Positions 25,373 through 33,487 of a stretch of DNA of 64,000 nucleotides are shown here, in pieces. The translations under genes and the position numbers were made by a program. This stretch comes from Streptomyces sp. NBC_00390 (lineage in GTDB: Bacteria; Actinomycetota; Actinomycetes; Streptomycetales; Streptomycetaceae), in NCBI RefSeq assembly GCF_036057275.1, contig NZ_CP107945.1:2914001-2978000 (forward strand), written 5' to 3'. Below the pieces are notes generated by a model. That model was not told the DNA's origin and did not search any database. It worked only from the letters and a program-made list of their open reading frames with translations. The stretch's first letter is position 1; each line of letters starts with the position of its first letter.

Positions 25373-26968
25373 TCAGACGTTCCAGCCCTTCTCGGCCTCG
25401 GTGCCGTTGCGGGGGTCCTCGTGCCGGGCGATGTCCTGCTCGTGCGCCTGCCGGAACAGCGGCCCCATGTCCTCCGCGACCGCAACCGCGCTCATCAGGG
25501 CGCCGAAAATGTCGTTGAAGCCGTCCGCGACCTCCTTCTCCAGCGGAAACTCGGAGTCGGAACGCTCCGCGAGGATCTTCATCACGTTCGCCACCGCGGT
25601 GAGCGCGGCAGGGAGCCCTTCGACCATGGCGAGGATCTCCATGGCGTTCTCGGGCTCGTACTGATTGGCGGCCTGCTCCATCTCAGAGGCAGCCTCTTCG
25701 AACCTGAATCCGGACACGTGCTCTCCTTCACTCACAGGGGTGTTCGTGCTGGTGGGAACCGTGGCCGCGGGCCGCTCAACGCCGTCCGCGATACCTTCCT
25801 TGCCGTCCTTGGCGGCCTCCGCGTCCGCGGCGGCCTCCTGCTCGCGCTGGATCTGGCGCGCTGTCTCATCCCGGGCCGCGCGCTGCTCGCCCGCGGTGTG
25901 CACCATCCGCCGGTACAGGCGCCGGCCGGGGTGGACCAGGGCGGGGATGTTGAGCTTCCGGCCGATCCACGTGGACAGGCAGCCCAGCAGACCGACCGGC
26001 AGCGCGAGCAGCGCGGCGAGCAGTCGACGGCCGTGGAAGCGGGCCGCGGACCTGCGCAACGCCTGCCGGGCAGCCTTACGAGCCGGCGCTTTGCGGACCT
26101 GCGCCCGCTGCGCCGCCACGGTGCCGCGAGTCTTGGCGTCCCGCTTGGTGCGCTGCTTGGCGATTGCCGCGTCCCGCGCGGCGCGTGCCTTGCGAGCGGC
26201 GCCGCCCATCAGGCGGCTCGCCGGACCGGAGCGCTTGCCCAATCGGCTGTTGCCGGCTGCGGACTTGGCGTTCCGCCGGGCGTCGGCCACCGCGCGTCGG
26301 GCGTCGGTCGTCTGCGTCCGCTGCCCGCCGCGCGAGCCGGCCGCGTCCTTCTGTGCGGCCCGCAGCGCTTTGACCTGCCCCACCCGGCTCGCAGCGCCCT
26401 TGCCCGCGCCCGCGCTGTGCTTGGGCCCTGCGTGCTTGGACAGACCGTTGCCGGTCTTGCTGAGGGACTTTCCGCCGGTGCTGCCGTGGCGGCCCGCGGT
26501 GCCTGCGGTGGTGCGGCGGTGCTGGCCGGGCACCTTGCCCGACCGGCCACCCGAACCACCGGAACGCGAACCACCCGAACGACTCCCGGCGCTGCCGTGG
26601 CTGCCCGAAGCGGAACTGCGGTGCCCGGTCTTACGAGCCGCGTCACGGCCCGCGGTGCGGGCCGCGACCCGGCGAGCCTCACGGCGCGCGTCAGGCTTAC
26701 GGGAACGAGCAGCGGCGACCGTACCGAGGACGACCATGCCGGTAGCGGCTACGGCCGCGGCGATCGGCCCGCCAGCCAGGGAAGCGGCGGCGACCGCGCC
26801 AACCGTGCTGTTCGCCCCGGACAGAGCGAGCGGAATGATCGGCCAGCCGCCGGGCGTGTGGTCGACCCCCTTCACGTCCTTGGCCGTGGCGGGCGGGGTG
26901 CCGGGGGGCGGGGGCGGTGTGACCGGAGCCGTGGGAACGGCTACCGGCTCAGTGCTGAGTTCCGTCAT
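25373..26968 (-). CDS. Large basic protein of the conjugation operon, function unknown
   Basis: 531 aa. Residues 1-50 are Pro-rich. A hydrophobic segment (AVAAASLAGGPIAAAVAATGMVV) follows, then about 230 residues extremely rich in Arg, Lys, Gly and Ser with short repeats (SRSGGSRSGGSGGRSG). A second hydrophobic stretch (LLAALLALPVGLLGCLSTWI) precedes an acidic C-terminal domain of about 150 residues (FEEAASEMEQAANQYEPENAMEIL). The layout suggests a membrane-attached DNA- or wall-binding partner of Tra, whose gene starts one base downstream. I do not recognise a family. Confidence 0.65.
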   Translation of the reverse strand: MTELSTEPVAVPTAPVTPPPPPGTPPATAKDVKGVDHTPGGWPIIPLALSGANSTVGAVAAASLAGGPIAAAVAATGMVVLGTVAAARSRKPDARREARRVAARTAGRDAARKTGHRSSASGSHGSAGSRSGGSRSGGSGGRSGKVPGQHRRTTAGTAGRHGSTGGKSLSKTGNGLSKHAGPKHSAGAGKGAASRVGQVKALRAAQKDAAGSRGGQRTQTTDARRAVADARRNAKSAAGNSRLGKRSGPASRLMGGAARKARAARDAAIAKQRTKRDAKTRGTVAAQRAQVRKAPARKAARQALRRSAARFHGRRLLAALLALPVGLLGCLSTWIGRKLNIPALVHPGRRLYRRMVHTAGEQRAARDETARQIQREQEAAADAEAAKDGKEGIADGVERPAATVPTSTNTPVSEGEHVSGFRFEEAASEMEQAANQYEPENAMEILAMVEGLPAALTAVANVMKILAERSDSEFPLEKEVADGFNDIFGALMSAVAVAEDMGPLFRQAHEQDIARHEDPRNGTEAEKGWNV

Positions 26969-27044
26969 GCTGAGTGCACTCCTCATTGGAGTTGGGCCCG
27001 GCCGGGGCTGTGAGAGGTCGTCCGGCTGGGCCTGCCAACAGGGC

Positions 27045-27425
27045 TTAAGCGGCGCGCTGTTCGTCGTCGGGGTAGGCGCAGGGGACGCACATGCCGAGTG
27101 AGGCAGGGATGACGTATCCGGCATCCCGCTCGCACTCCGGGCAGGTGCGACGCGCGGTGTTCGCCTTGGCCAGGGCCGCCCATTTCGCCGGCGTCATCGG
27201 CCGGACGGGCTTGGCCTTGTCGATCGTGTACAGGTAGGCGACCAGCGGGCCGCGACGCTGGCGCGGGCGCTCGATCTGCGCGGCAACGCCCTGGCCGCCG
27301 GGCCGGAGATCTGCGGCGCGGAGTTGGCGGCGGGTGGCGTAGCCGTCGGGTGCCATGCGCCAGGGGTAGGTGGGGATGCCGTAGCGCTCGCCGGTGGGGT
27401 CGTACAGGTCGCGGCGGCGGGTCAT
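27045..27425 (-). CDS. RRQRL-type zinc-binding protein of AICEs
   Basis: 126 aa. It carries RRQLRAADLRPGGQG and a C-terminal pair of CxxC motifs (CPEC ... CVPC), a pattern I recall for the RRQRL motif zinc-binding proteins found in Streptomyces mobile elements. Its role is unknown. The start overlaps the stop of the methyltransferase gene by one base, so it belongs to the same operon. Confidence 0.72.
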   Translation of the reverse strand: MTRRRDLYDPTGERYGIPTYPWRMAPDGYATRRQLRAADLRPGGQGVAAQIERPRQRRGPLVAYLYTIDKAKPVRPMTPAKWAALAKANTARRTCPECERDAGYVIPASLGMCVPCAYPDDEQRAA

Positions 27426-28168
27426 CAGGCTGCCGCCACGAATTCGTTCGTACGAGGTTCGGCGCGGGCGAGTTGCCGGAGCCGGACCGCGGCAGAGGGC
27501 TCGAAGGCGGCGCCCCAGTCACCGCCGATGAACTGCTCAGCGATGTAGCGGGTGTAGGCGGGCGGGATCGCCTCGGTCAGCTCGTGATGGTCGGCCGTCC
27601 ACGGGATGTCCATGGCGGCCTGCATCTCGCTCACGCTGCCCTTGCCACCGCCTTTGCCGTAGGCGGCGATGTACGGGCCGTCCCGCCACACACCGTGCCG
27701 CCAGCCGCGGACCGGGCCCCGATGCGGCCGATGAGGCGGCTGCTCCGCCTCGTCGAACCAGCCGAGTTCGAAGTGCCGGTGCCGGATCACACCCAGTCCG
27801 AACATCTCGCCGCACAGGGTGAGGTCTTTACGGATGCCCGCGCCGTTGACGTTCTCGATCACCCACGGCACCCCGTACAACTGGCCCAGCTCCCGCATCT
27901 GCGGGATCAGGTCGACGTACCGGCGGCCCTTGTTCGTGCCCTTGGTCAAGGTGCACTGCGACTGGCACGGCGGCGAGGAATGCACCAGGTGGAAGCCCTG
28001 GCACATCTCCCGCATCGCATCGAGCGCGTCGCCCTCGATGAACGTGAACGGGTACGAGGGCCGGGGCACGATGTCCACCCCGACGACCTCGAACCCGGCC
28101 CGCCAGTACCCCATCCCCGCACCGCCCGCACCGCAGAACAGGTCCAGCACGCGCGGCCGGCGCCTCAC
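27425..28168 (-). CDS. Solo DNA cytosine-C5 methyltransferase
   Basis: 247 aa. C5-MTase motifs are I (VLDLFCGAGGAGMGYWRAGF), IV with the catalytic Cys (SSPPCQSQC) and VI (VIENV). GTG at 28168 is preceded by GGAAGGAG and overlaps the upstream stop (GTGA). The target-recognition region is short. No restriction endonuclease lies nearby, so it is an orphan enzyme. In a conjugation operon it may modify element DNA to evade host restriction, or act in regulation (inference). Confidence 0.85.
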   Translation of the reverse strand: MRRRPRVLDLFCGAGGAGMGYWRAGFEVVGVDIVPRPSYPFTFIEGDALDAMREMCQGFHLVHSSPPCQSQCTLTKGTNKGRRYVDLIPQMRELGQLYGVPWVIENVNGAGIRKDLTLCGEMFGLGVIRHRHFELGWFDEAEQPPHRPHRGPVRGWRHGVWRDGPYIAAYGKGGGKGSVSEMQAAMDIPWTADHHELTEAIPPAYTRYIAEQFIGGDWGAAFEPSAAVRLRQLARAEPRTNEFVAAA

Positions 28169-29175
28169 GACGCGGCTCCTTCCAGAGCACGCGGGTCGGT
28201 CACCGTGGCGTCGCGCAGTTCCTGGTAGCGGGTGGAGACCCAGCCGACCGACCAGCCGCACAGGTCCGCAGCCGCCCGCACCGGCAGCCCTTCACCGAAG
28301 GCGGCGTGCACGACGGCGCGCGCCTGGTCCTCGGGCAGCTTCTCGTTCACCGGGCCGCCGGACAGCAGCGCCGCGCGTTCACGAGCCGCCCGCTCCTCGC
28401 GCTCCCGCTGTTCACAGCGGGCGGATTCCTCACGCCGCCGCTCCTCTTCCTGGCGGCGCTGGGAAGCTTCTCGTTCAAAGCGTTCACGCTCGCGCTGCTG
28501 CTGTTCCCGCTCGCGTTCACGGCGTTCACGTGCCTCCCGCTCGGCACGCTCCCGCTCCTCGCGCTCGGCGCGCTCGGCACGGCGTGCGGCCTCTTCCCGC
28601 TCGGTCTGTTCGCGGGCGAGGCGCGCTTCGTGCTCGCGCTGTTCACGGGCCAACGTCGCGGCGTGCTCGCGTTCCGCGCGGGCCCGCTGCTCGGCCGCCG
28701 CGCGCCGTGCCTCCGCTGCCTGCTCACGCTCGCTCTGTTCCGCCTTGCGGCGGGCTTCCTGCGCGGCCTGGGCGGCGGTGATGGCGCGCCGGTAGGCGAG
28801 CCCGGTCTCTGCGGTGACGATGAGCAGCAGCGGCGCGACCGCGTGCACGGCCACGCCGACCAGGTCTTTCCTCAGCGCGGAGTCAGCGACATTGAGCGCC
28901 AGGGTCATGCAGCCGGTCATCCACCGCAGCACGACCGGCCACCGCCCGCCGTGCCCGCCCAGACGGGCGAGAACGGCATCAAGGCGGACCACGATGACGA
29001 CAGCGGCGTCCACCACCAGCGGCAGAATCGGCGCGGTCCAGTCCCACTCATCGGGGGTGTGCGCGGCGGCGAGCGGAGTGACGGTGAGGATCGAGTAGAG
29101 CATCGCCCCGGCCACGATCATCCACGTCCCGACCGACAGCGCACGCTCGGCTGAACGGATCTGAACACTGTTCAT
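28165..29175 (-). CDS. DUF2637-like membrane protein with coiled coil and HTH tail
   Basis: 336 aa. Four hydrophobic segments in residues 10-130 (GTWMIVAGAMLYSILTV, APILPLVVDAAVVIVV, LRWMTGCMTLALNVA, AVAPLLLIVTAETGL) match the DUF2637 layout. About 130 residues of charged Arg/Glu-rich coiled coil follow, then a C-terminal helix-turn-helix-like part (DQARAVVHAAFGEGLPVRAA). Proteins of this kind recur in AICE transfer operons. The function is unknown. The start overlaps the upstream stop by four bases. Confidence 0.75.
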   Translation of the reverse strand: MNSVQIRSAERALSVGTWMIVAGAMLYSILTVTPLAAAHTPDEWDWTAPILPLVVDAAVVIVVRLDAVLARLGGHGGRWPVVLRWMTGCMTLALNVADSALRKDLVGVAVHAVAPLLLIVTAETGLAYRRAITAAQAAQEARRKAEQSEREQAAEARRAAAEQRARAEREHAATLAREQREHEARLAREQTEREEAARRAERAEREERERAEREARERREREREQQQRERERFEREASQRRQEEERRREESARCEQREREERAARERAALLSGGPVNEKLPEDQARAVVHAAFGEGLPVRAAADLCGWSVGWVSTRYQELRDATVTDPRALEGAAS

Positions 29176-29456
29176 CCCGCCGCCTCCCGCACCGTGACCG
29201 ACGCGATCAGCAGCACCGCCGACGACGGGTCATCGGGGGTTTCGCTGTCCTCGGTCCACTCCCACCGCGCCCCGTCCGTGAGCGCGTAGCCGAGCGCGTT
29301 CAGCGCCCGTGAACGCTCCTGAACAGTCGGCACCACCGTGCCGCCACCCAAGTCACGCTCCGGCCATGCCACCCAGGTGTTGAGCAGCACCACATACAGC
29401 CGCCACCGGCCCGTGGCCGCACGGCGGGACATCTGCGCCGTGAACGTGGCAGCCAT
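29172..29456 (-). CDS. Hypothetical AICE protein (DUF6303-like)
   Basis: 94 aa. MAATFTAQMSRRAATGRWRLYVVLLNTW, PERDLGG, a pattern I associate with DUF6303 proteins of Streptomyces elements; this assignment is from memory. It overlaps both neighbours by one to four bases, so it is a translationally coupled operon member. Confidence 0.65.
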   Translation of the reverse strand: MAATFTAQMSRRAATGRWRLYVVLLNTWVAWPERDLGGGTVVPTVQERSRALNALGYALTDGARWEWTEDSETPDDPSSAVLLIASVTVREAAG

Positions 29457-29719
29457 CAGGCCACCTCCGGCGCACCGACGATGCCCCGGTTGGTCAGCTC
29501 ACGGCGGGCGACCAACACCCGTCGGCGCGCCCGACGGATCCGGCGCACGTCCAGCGGCGACGGCGCACGGTCCAGGGTGACGATCTGCGCGTCCAGCAGC
29601 TCCAGCTCCGCCGTGATGACGGGCATCTCGCTCTCGATCGCGCCCAGCTCCGCAGCCGTCGGCTCACGGTCAAAGTCAGGGGCAGTAACAACCGCCTGAA
29701 CAGCAACGATGCGCTTCAT
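29456..29719 (-). CDS. Hypothetical AICE protein (DUF6284-like)
   Basis: 87 aa. An acidic helix (TAAELGAIESEMPVITAELELLDAQI) is followed by a basic helix (VRRIRRARRRVLVARREL). It resembles the small DUF6284 proteins at the head of AICE operons (recalled, not checked). It is the first gene of the leftward operon that ends at the helicase. Confidence 0.65.
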   Translation of the reverse strand: MKRIVAVQAVVTAPDFDREPTAAELGAIESEMPVITAELELLDAQIVTLDRAPSPLDVRRIRRARRRVLVARRELTNRGIVGAPEVA

Positions 29720-29753
29720 GAGTCGTGTCTCCCTAGCAGGTGGACGGCTCGAA

Positions 29754-29783
29754 GCGGCCCCGGTGGTAGGACACCGGGGCCGC
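29754..29783 (-). promoter_or_regulatory. Hairpin in the 5' leader of the transfer operon
   Basis: Perfect 12-bp stem GCGGCCCCGGTG / CACCGGGGCCGC with a 6-nt loop, 35 bp upstream of the first gene of the leftward operon. It could attenuate transcription of that operon or terminate an opposing transcript. Confidence 0.6.
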
Positions 29784-30176
29784 GCGCCGTTGGATGGGTC
29801 GGTCGTGGGCTACGAGCGACCAAGGCGACCCGACACCCTGCCTGCCGAAACGGCGATGGGATGTCGGGCACCGTGAGCGCTGGTACAGGGTTCGGATCTC
29901 CTGTTTCACACGACGCTGCTCGACCCGGAGAGGTCCGAAATCCCGGATGTCATCGCAGTTTCAAGGTGTGCCGTGCGGTTCTTAGAGCCGATGGCGTTCC
30001 CGGTTAGGGGTGTGGGCCCGGTTGTGACACGGGGCCGTTTCTCGATCGGCTGGTCTCCACTCGCCTCGGCCGGCGTCCTCACGGCCGTGGTGCTGCGGTG
30101 GATCACGCTGTCCAGTTGTTGAGCGGCGCACCCGTTGCACGGGCACGCTGAGAACCGCGATCGAGCCGAAGCTCAA

Positions 30177-30203
30177 TGCAGTACCTCTATTACAGGTACT
30201 GCA
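30177..30203. promoter_or_regulatory. Perfect inverted repeat, probable repressor operator
   Basis: TGCAGTACCT - CTATTAC - AGGTACTGCA: 10-bp perfect arms with a 7-bp spacer, in the divergent regulatory region. It is a candidate binding site for the GntR (KorSA-like) protein at 32163-32630 or for the XRE-like protein downstream. Confidence 0.7.
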
Positions 30204-30371
30204 CTGAGTTCCGTCAAGCTTGCTGACGGACTCTCCGTGTCTCGCGCCGGGACTTCTTGGCGCACCATCAGAATCGGTGCAGGTGGGGGGCGTTGTTCAC
30301 CCCGCTCGTGGACACCTTGGGGAGATCTCAGTACCGTCAGGAAGTCCCTAGACGTCCCACCGGGGGTCGAG

Positions 30372-31130
30372 ATGTCCAACGAGCGCTTAAGATCCGCCCT
30401 CTTGGCGCAGGGCATGACCGTGCAGGACCTTGCCGACGCGATCGAGGTCAACCCGAAGACCGTCGAACGCTGGATCACCCAAGGGAAAGTCCCGTATCGG
30501 CGGCACCAGTACGCGACGGCGGCGCTGCTCAAGGTCGATGTAACGACGCTGTGGGAGGACTCTCGCACCGTCGAGAGCGCCACCGACCTGAGCAAGGCTG
30601 AGATCGTCACGGTCTACCCGCACCGGCACATGGTTCCCGCCGGCCTGTGGCGCGAGATCTATGGGCGGGCCCAGTCGCACGTAGACGTTCTCGTCTACTC
30701 CGGGCTGTGGCTTTCGGAAGACCCGCTCTTCCTTGACCTGCTCAAGTCGAAGGTGCAGGGCAATACCCAGGTGCGCATCCTGCTCGGCGACCCAGGCTGC
30801 GCAGCCGTCAAACAGCGCGGCATAGATGAGGGTCACCAGATCATGGACGGCAAGATTCGCAACGCCCTGATGAACTACCGGCCGCTGTTCGCCAGTCACC
30901 CGGACATCGGCTTCCGGCTTCATGATGCGACGCTCTACAACTCGCTGTTCCGGGCCGATGACGAGATGTTGGTGAACACCCACGTCTACGGCATCGGCGC
31001 ATACCTGGCCCCCGTCCTGCACCTCCGGCGCCTGCCGGGCGGCGGCCTCTTCGACACGTACGCGAATAGCATCGAACAGACCTGGGGAGGCGCGCGCCAG
31101 GTGACGGATCACGACCTGACGGGAGCCTGA
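30372..31130 (+). CDS. XRE-type HTH regulator with C-terminal effector-like domain
   Basis: 252 aa. An N-terminal helix-turn-helix (RLRSALLAQGMTVQDLADA then KTVERWITQGKVPYRRHQYA) is followed by a 160-residue domain with HVDVLVYSGLWLSED, GNTQVRILLGDPG and IGAYLAPVLHLRRL. This recalls the DUF5919 / phospholipase-D-like fold, without a clear HxK catalytic motif. ATG at 30372 is chosen because the HTH begins right after it. It occupies the place of the activator gene in pSAM2-like elements and is followed two bases later by the NUDIX gene. Confidence 0.75.
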   Translation: MSNERLRSALLAQGMTVQDLADAIEVNPKTVERWITQGKVPYRRHQYATAALLKVDVTTLWEDSRTVESATDLSKAEIVTVYPHRHMVPAGLWREIYGRAQSHVDVLVYSGLWLSEDPLFLDLLKSKVQGNTQVRILLGDPGCAAVKQRGIDEGHQIMDGKIRNALMNYRPLFASHPDIGFRLHDATLYNSLFRADDEMLVNTHVYGIGAYLAPVLHLRRLPGGGLFDTYANSIEQTWGGARQVTDHDLTGA

Positions 31131-31132
31131 CC

Positions 31133-31606
31133 ATGGGACGCATCGACTATCTGCACGACCCCGACGCCCCGCCGGCCAACTCGGTCGTGCCGTCCGTCGT
31201 CGCGTTCGTCCAGAACGACGCGGGCGAGGTGCTGGTGATCCAGCGGTCCGACAACGGCCGGTGGGCCCTCCCCGGCGGCGGACACGACGTGGGGGAGTCC
31301 ATCAGCGACACGGTTGTGCGTGAGGTCTGGGAAGAGACCGGGATCAAGGCCGAAGTCGTCAACATGTCCGGGATCTACACCGACCCCGGACACGTGATGC
31401 TGTACGACGACGGCGAGGCGCGGCAGCAGTTCAGCATCTGCTTCCGGGCGCGGCCGGTCGGCGGTGACGTGCGTACGAGCAGCGAGACAACGCAGGTCCG
31501 CTGGGTTGCTCCAGCAGACCTAGTTGAACTCGACATCCACCCGACGATGCGCCTGCGCATCGAGCACGCCATGGACCGGACGCGCACCGTCCCCTATATC
31601 GGCTGA
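31133..31606 (+). CDS. NUDIX hydrolase (pSAM2 Pif-like position)
   Basis: 157 aa. The Nudix box is complete: GGGHDVGESISDTVVREVWE followed by ETGI. In the AICE pSAM2 the immunity factor Pif contains a NUDIX motif and blocks redundant transfer. The same gene neighbourhood (HTH regulator, NUDIX, KorSA-type repressor) supports a similar job here, by inference. It overlaps the convergent HD gene by 13 bp. Confidence 0.88.
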   Translation: MGRIDYLHDPDAPPANSVVPSVVAFVQNDAGEVLVIQRSDNGRWALPGGGHDVGESISDTVVREVWEETGIKAEVVNMSGIYTDPGHVMLYDDGEARQQFSICFRARPVGGDVRTSSETTQVRWVAPADLVELDIHPTMRLRIEHAMDRTRTVPYIG

Positions 31607-32166
31607 CGTTTCGCGGCTGCAACCCGCTCCAGCACGCGGGCGGTGCTGGCCAGGATCTCCGGTTCGGCGCGACGGATGAAAGTGCCGATTAGGCTGTCCG
31701 GCCCGTATCGCCCAGCGATCTCGTTCACGCGGTCCACCGGGTTGGTAGGGGTCCCGTCCGGCGTGGTGTTCATGTCGCAGTAGCAGAGCGCGTCCCCAAG
31801 GTGCGGGCGCTCGCGGGGAAACTCACCCTCCAGCTCGTCGCGCAGTCCCCGCGCCTCCGCTTCCATCCATGCGCACGAGTGGTGAGCCACCAGCCGGATC
31901 ACACGCACGTCCGCATCGGTGTGGTCCCGCAGGTACCGGGCCCCGTCCAGCGGATGAAAGCCGGTCTTCGCAAGGTCCGGCGCGTACCCGATGTCATGGA
32001 GGACCGCCGCAGCCTCCAGCAGCTCGGCATCCTCCCCGAGGATGAGGGCAATCGTCCGCGCTCGCTCGGCCACTCCGAGCGAGTGCTTCCACCGGCGCGG
32101 CAGCGGCTCGGCAAGCAGCGACTCGGCGAGCGGGTACGCCCACTCCGTCAGTCCTGATGCGCTCAT
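31594..32166 (-). CDS. HD-domain protein
   Basis: 190 aa. Metal-dependent phosphohydrolase signature: RWKHSLGVAERA, AAVLHDIGYAPDL, GARYLRDHTDAD and RLVAHHS. The start overlaps the GntR gene stop (ATGA), so the two are translated together. HD proteins recur in this slot of AICEs; the substrate may be a nucleotide. The role is unknown. Confidence 0.82.
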   Translation of the reverse strand: MSASGLTEWAYPLAESLLAEPLPRRWKHSLGVAERARTIALILGEDAELLEAAAVLHDIGYAPDLAKTGFHPLDGARYLRDHTDADVRVIRLVAHHSCAWMEAEARGLRDELEGEFPRERPHLGDALCYCDMNTTPDGTPTNPVDRVNEIAGRYGPDSLIGTFIRRAEPEILASTARVLERVAAAKRQPI

Positions 32167-32630
32167 AGCCTGGGCCCCTCCTCTTTGTTCGGCACCGCCA
32201 GCACAGTGCGCTGCTTCCCTTGCCGCGCCGCCGAGAGCAGCCCCGCGGCTTCGAGCTTGTCCAGCGCCTTGGCCACGGTCGGTCGGGAAACTCCGAATCG
32301 GGTGGCGAGTGTCGAGGTACTGGGGAACGACTCGCCTACAGCGATACCATCCGTCGTGATCACCTCGGCAAGCCGCTCAGCCAGCGGCCGGCGGTCGATG
32401 CTCTGTCCCTCTTTGATCACGCGCCATGGGCCGCCGGGCATCGGTTCAGCCACCCCTTCTTTCCTGAGCACGTTGAAAGCCCGGAGCACCACGCCACGGG
32501 AGACCCCGTACCGCTCCATGAGCGTGGCCAGAGTCGGCAGCTCCGTCATCTCAGGCTCTGCCACGACCTCAGCCTTCACGGCATCCGCGATCTTCACAAA
32601 GGTCCCCCGAGGGCTGGTCTGTTGCGACAC
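32163..32630 (-). CDS. GntR-family repressor (KorSA-like)
   Basis: 155 aa with two winged-helix segments: TLATLMERYGVSRGVVLRAF and LATRFGVSRPTVAKALDKLE. GTG start after GGAGAGCGA. In pSAM2 KorSA, a GntR protein, represses the activator of excision and replication and its own gene. The nearby inverted repeat at 30177-30203 and the repeats at 32733-32831 are plausible operators. No ligand domain is present, as in KorSA. Confidence 0.85.
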   Translation of the reverse strand: MSQQTSPRGTFVKIADAVKAEVVAEPEMTELPTLATLMERYGVSRGVVLRAFNVLRKEGVAEPMPGGPWRVIKEGQSIDRRPLAERLAEVITTDGIAVGESFPSTSTLATRFGVSRPTVAKALDKLEAAGLLSAARQGKQRTVLAVPNKEEGPRL

Positions 32631-32732
32631 TCGCTCTCCCTCTCCGTCTGCCGTCGTCGTCCGCGGTCAAGACTCCCACGGCCCTCCACAAGGGCGACAG
32701 CATGAGCACTGGGCCGCTGGCGGCCCGTTCCC

Positions 32733-32831
32733 TCCGTCTCAGTTTCCGTCTCAGTTCACCTCCGTACGTCGGCGTTCATCGCCGTTCACACGTCACGCGC
32801 GCCCCGGGTCGGGGGAACCGTGGTGAACGCC
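32733..32831. promoter_or_regulatory. Repeats upstream of the GntR gene
   Basis: A perfect 12-bp tandem repeat, TCCGTCTCAGTT, occupies 32733-32744 and 32745-32756. GGCGTTCA and GCCGTTCAC follow, and their complement GTGAACGCC lies at about 32823. No gene lies in 32631-32897. This is a possible autoregulatory site. Confidence 0.45.
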
Positions 32832-32897
32832 GCCAATTGGCGCCGCAGCTCTGATGCCTGCGGTCGTCGGTCAGCTAGCCGGACGTAGACTCCGAGC

Positions 32898-33143
32898 GTG
32901 GCCGGGATCGAACCCCCTGCTGAGCTGGTTGAACTGCAGCGCGCGGCGGATGCAGCGGGCGCGGCGGCGGGCGCGGCTGCGGCTGAGAGCGGCTACTCGC
33001 CCGAGGTGTGGCGTCTGTGGCTGGACGCTGCGGAGGCGGTGCAGGCCGCGATCACCGCTCATGCTCGGGAGGCGGGGCTGAACCGGTACGAGCTGGAGCG
33101 GGCCGTAAAGACGAAGGCGCGGCTGACGGAGCCCGAGGGCTGA
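32898..33143 (+). CDS. Hypothetical AICE protein
   Basis: 81 aa, GTG start. Ala-rich helical protein (LVELQRAADAAGAAAGAAAA then GYSPEVWRLWLDAAEAVQAA), no membrane segment, C-terminus basic. I do not recognise a family; similar small genes occur near the distal end of AICEs. Confidence 0.55.
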   Translation: MAGIEPPAELVELQRAADAAGAAAGAAAAESGYSPEVWRLWLDAAEAVQAAITAHAREAGLNRYELERAVKTKARLTEPEG

Positions 33144-33196
33144 CAGCAGCGAGCCCTGCCGATCGCCTCGCCGGCCCTCTGCCCACTGGCAGGCGG

Positions 33197-33394
33197 CTAC
33201 GGCCAGGTCGCCAGCTCTCGACCGTCGGTCTGGCCGGTGAGGGTGATGTGCGCCCCGGCGGTGCTGCCGTAGTCGCCGATCCAGCTCAGGAACTTGCGGT
33301 CCGCGACTGCCTGGTCTGCCCACCAGCCGTGCATCGTCGGCCGGCCGTCGATGGTGAGGGTGAGGTGGTAGCGCTGCGGCTCGGGTTCGGACAT
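33197..33394 (-). CDS. Hypothetical small protein
   Basis: 65 aa beginning MSEPEPQRYHLTLTIDGRPT, with GAGGTC just before the ATG. A beta-rich pattern (HLTLTIDG, HITLTGQTDGREL) suggests a compact fold. The family is not recognised. It is convergent with the preceding small gene. Confidence 0.5.
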   Translation of the reverse strand: MSEPEPQRYHLTLTIDGRPTMHGWWADQAVADRKFLSWIGDYGSTAGAHITLTGQTDGRELATWP

Positions 33395-33487
33395 GACCTC
33401 AGTGTGGCAGGGTCGCCCCAGAAATCGAACATGTGTTTTCATCGGTGGTGAGACACAGCGCGATCGGGAAGAGGGGTGATCGTCGTG

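Larger units (their letters stand above)
29720..30371. other. Divergent regulatory region between the transfer operon and the XRE-like gene
   Basis: 652 bp without a credible gene. It contains a GC hairpin at 29754-29783 in the leader of the leftward operon and a 10-bp-arm operator at 30177-30203 in front of the rightward regulator gene. Its composition is less coding-like than its flanks. Confidence 0.7.
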
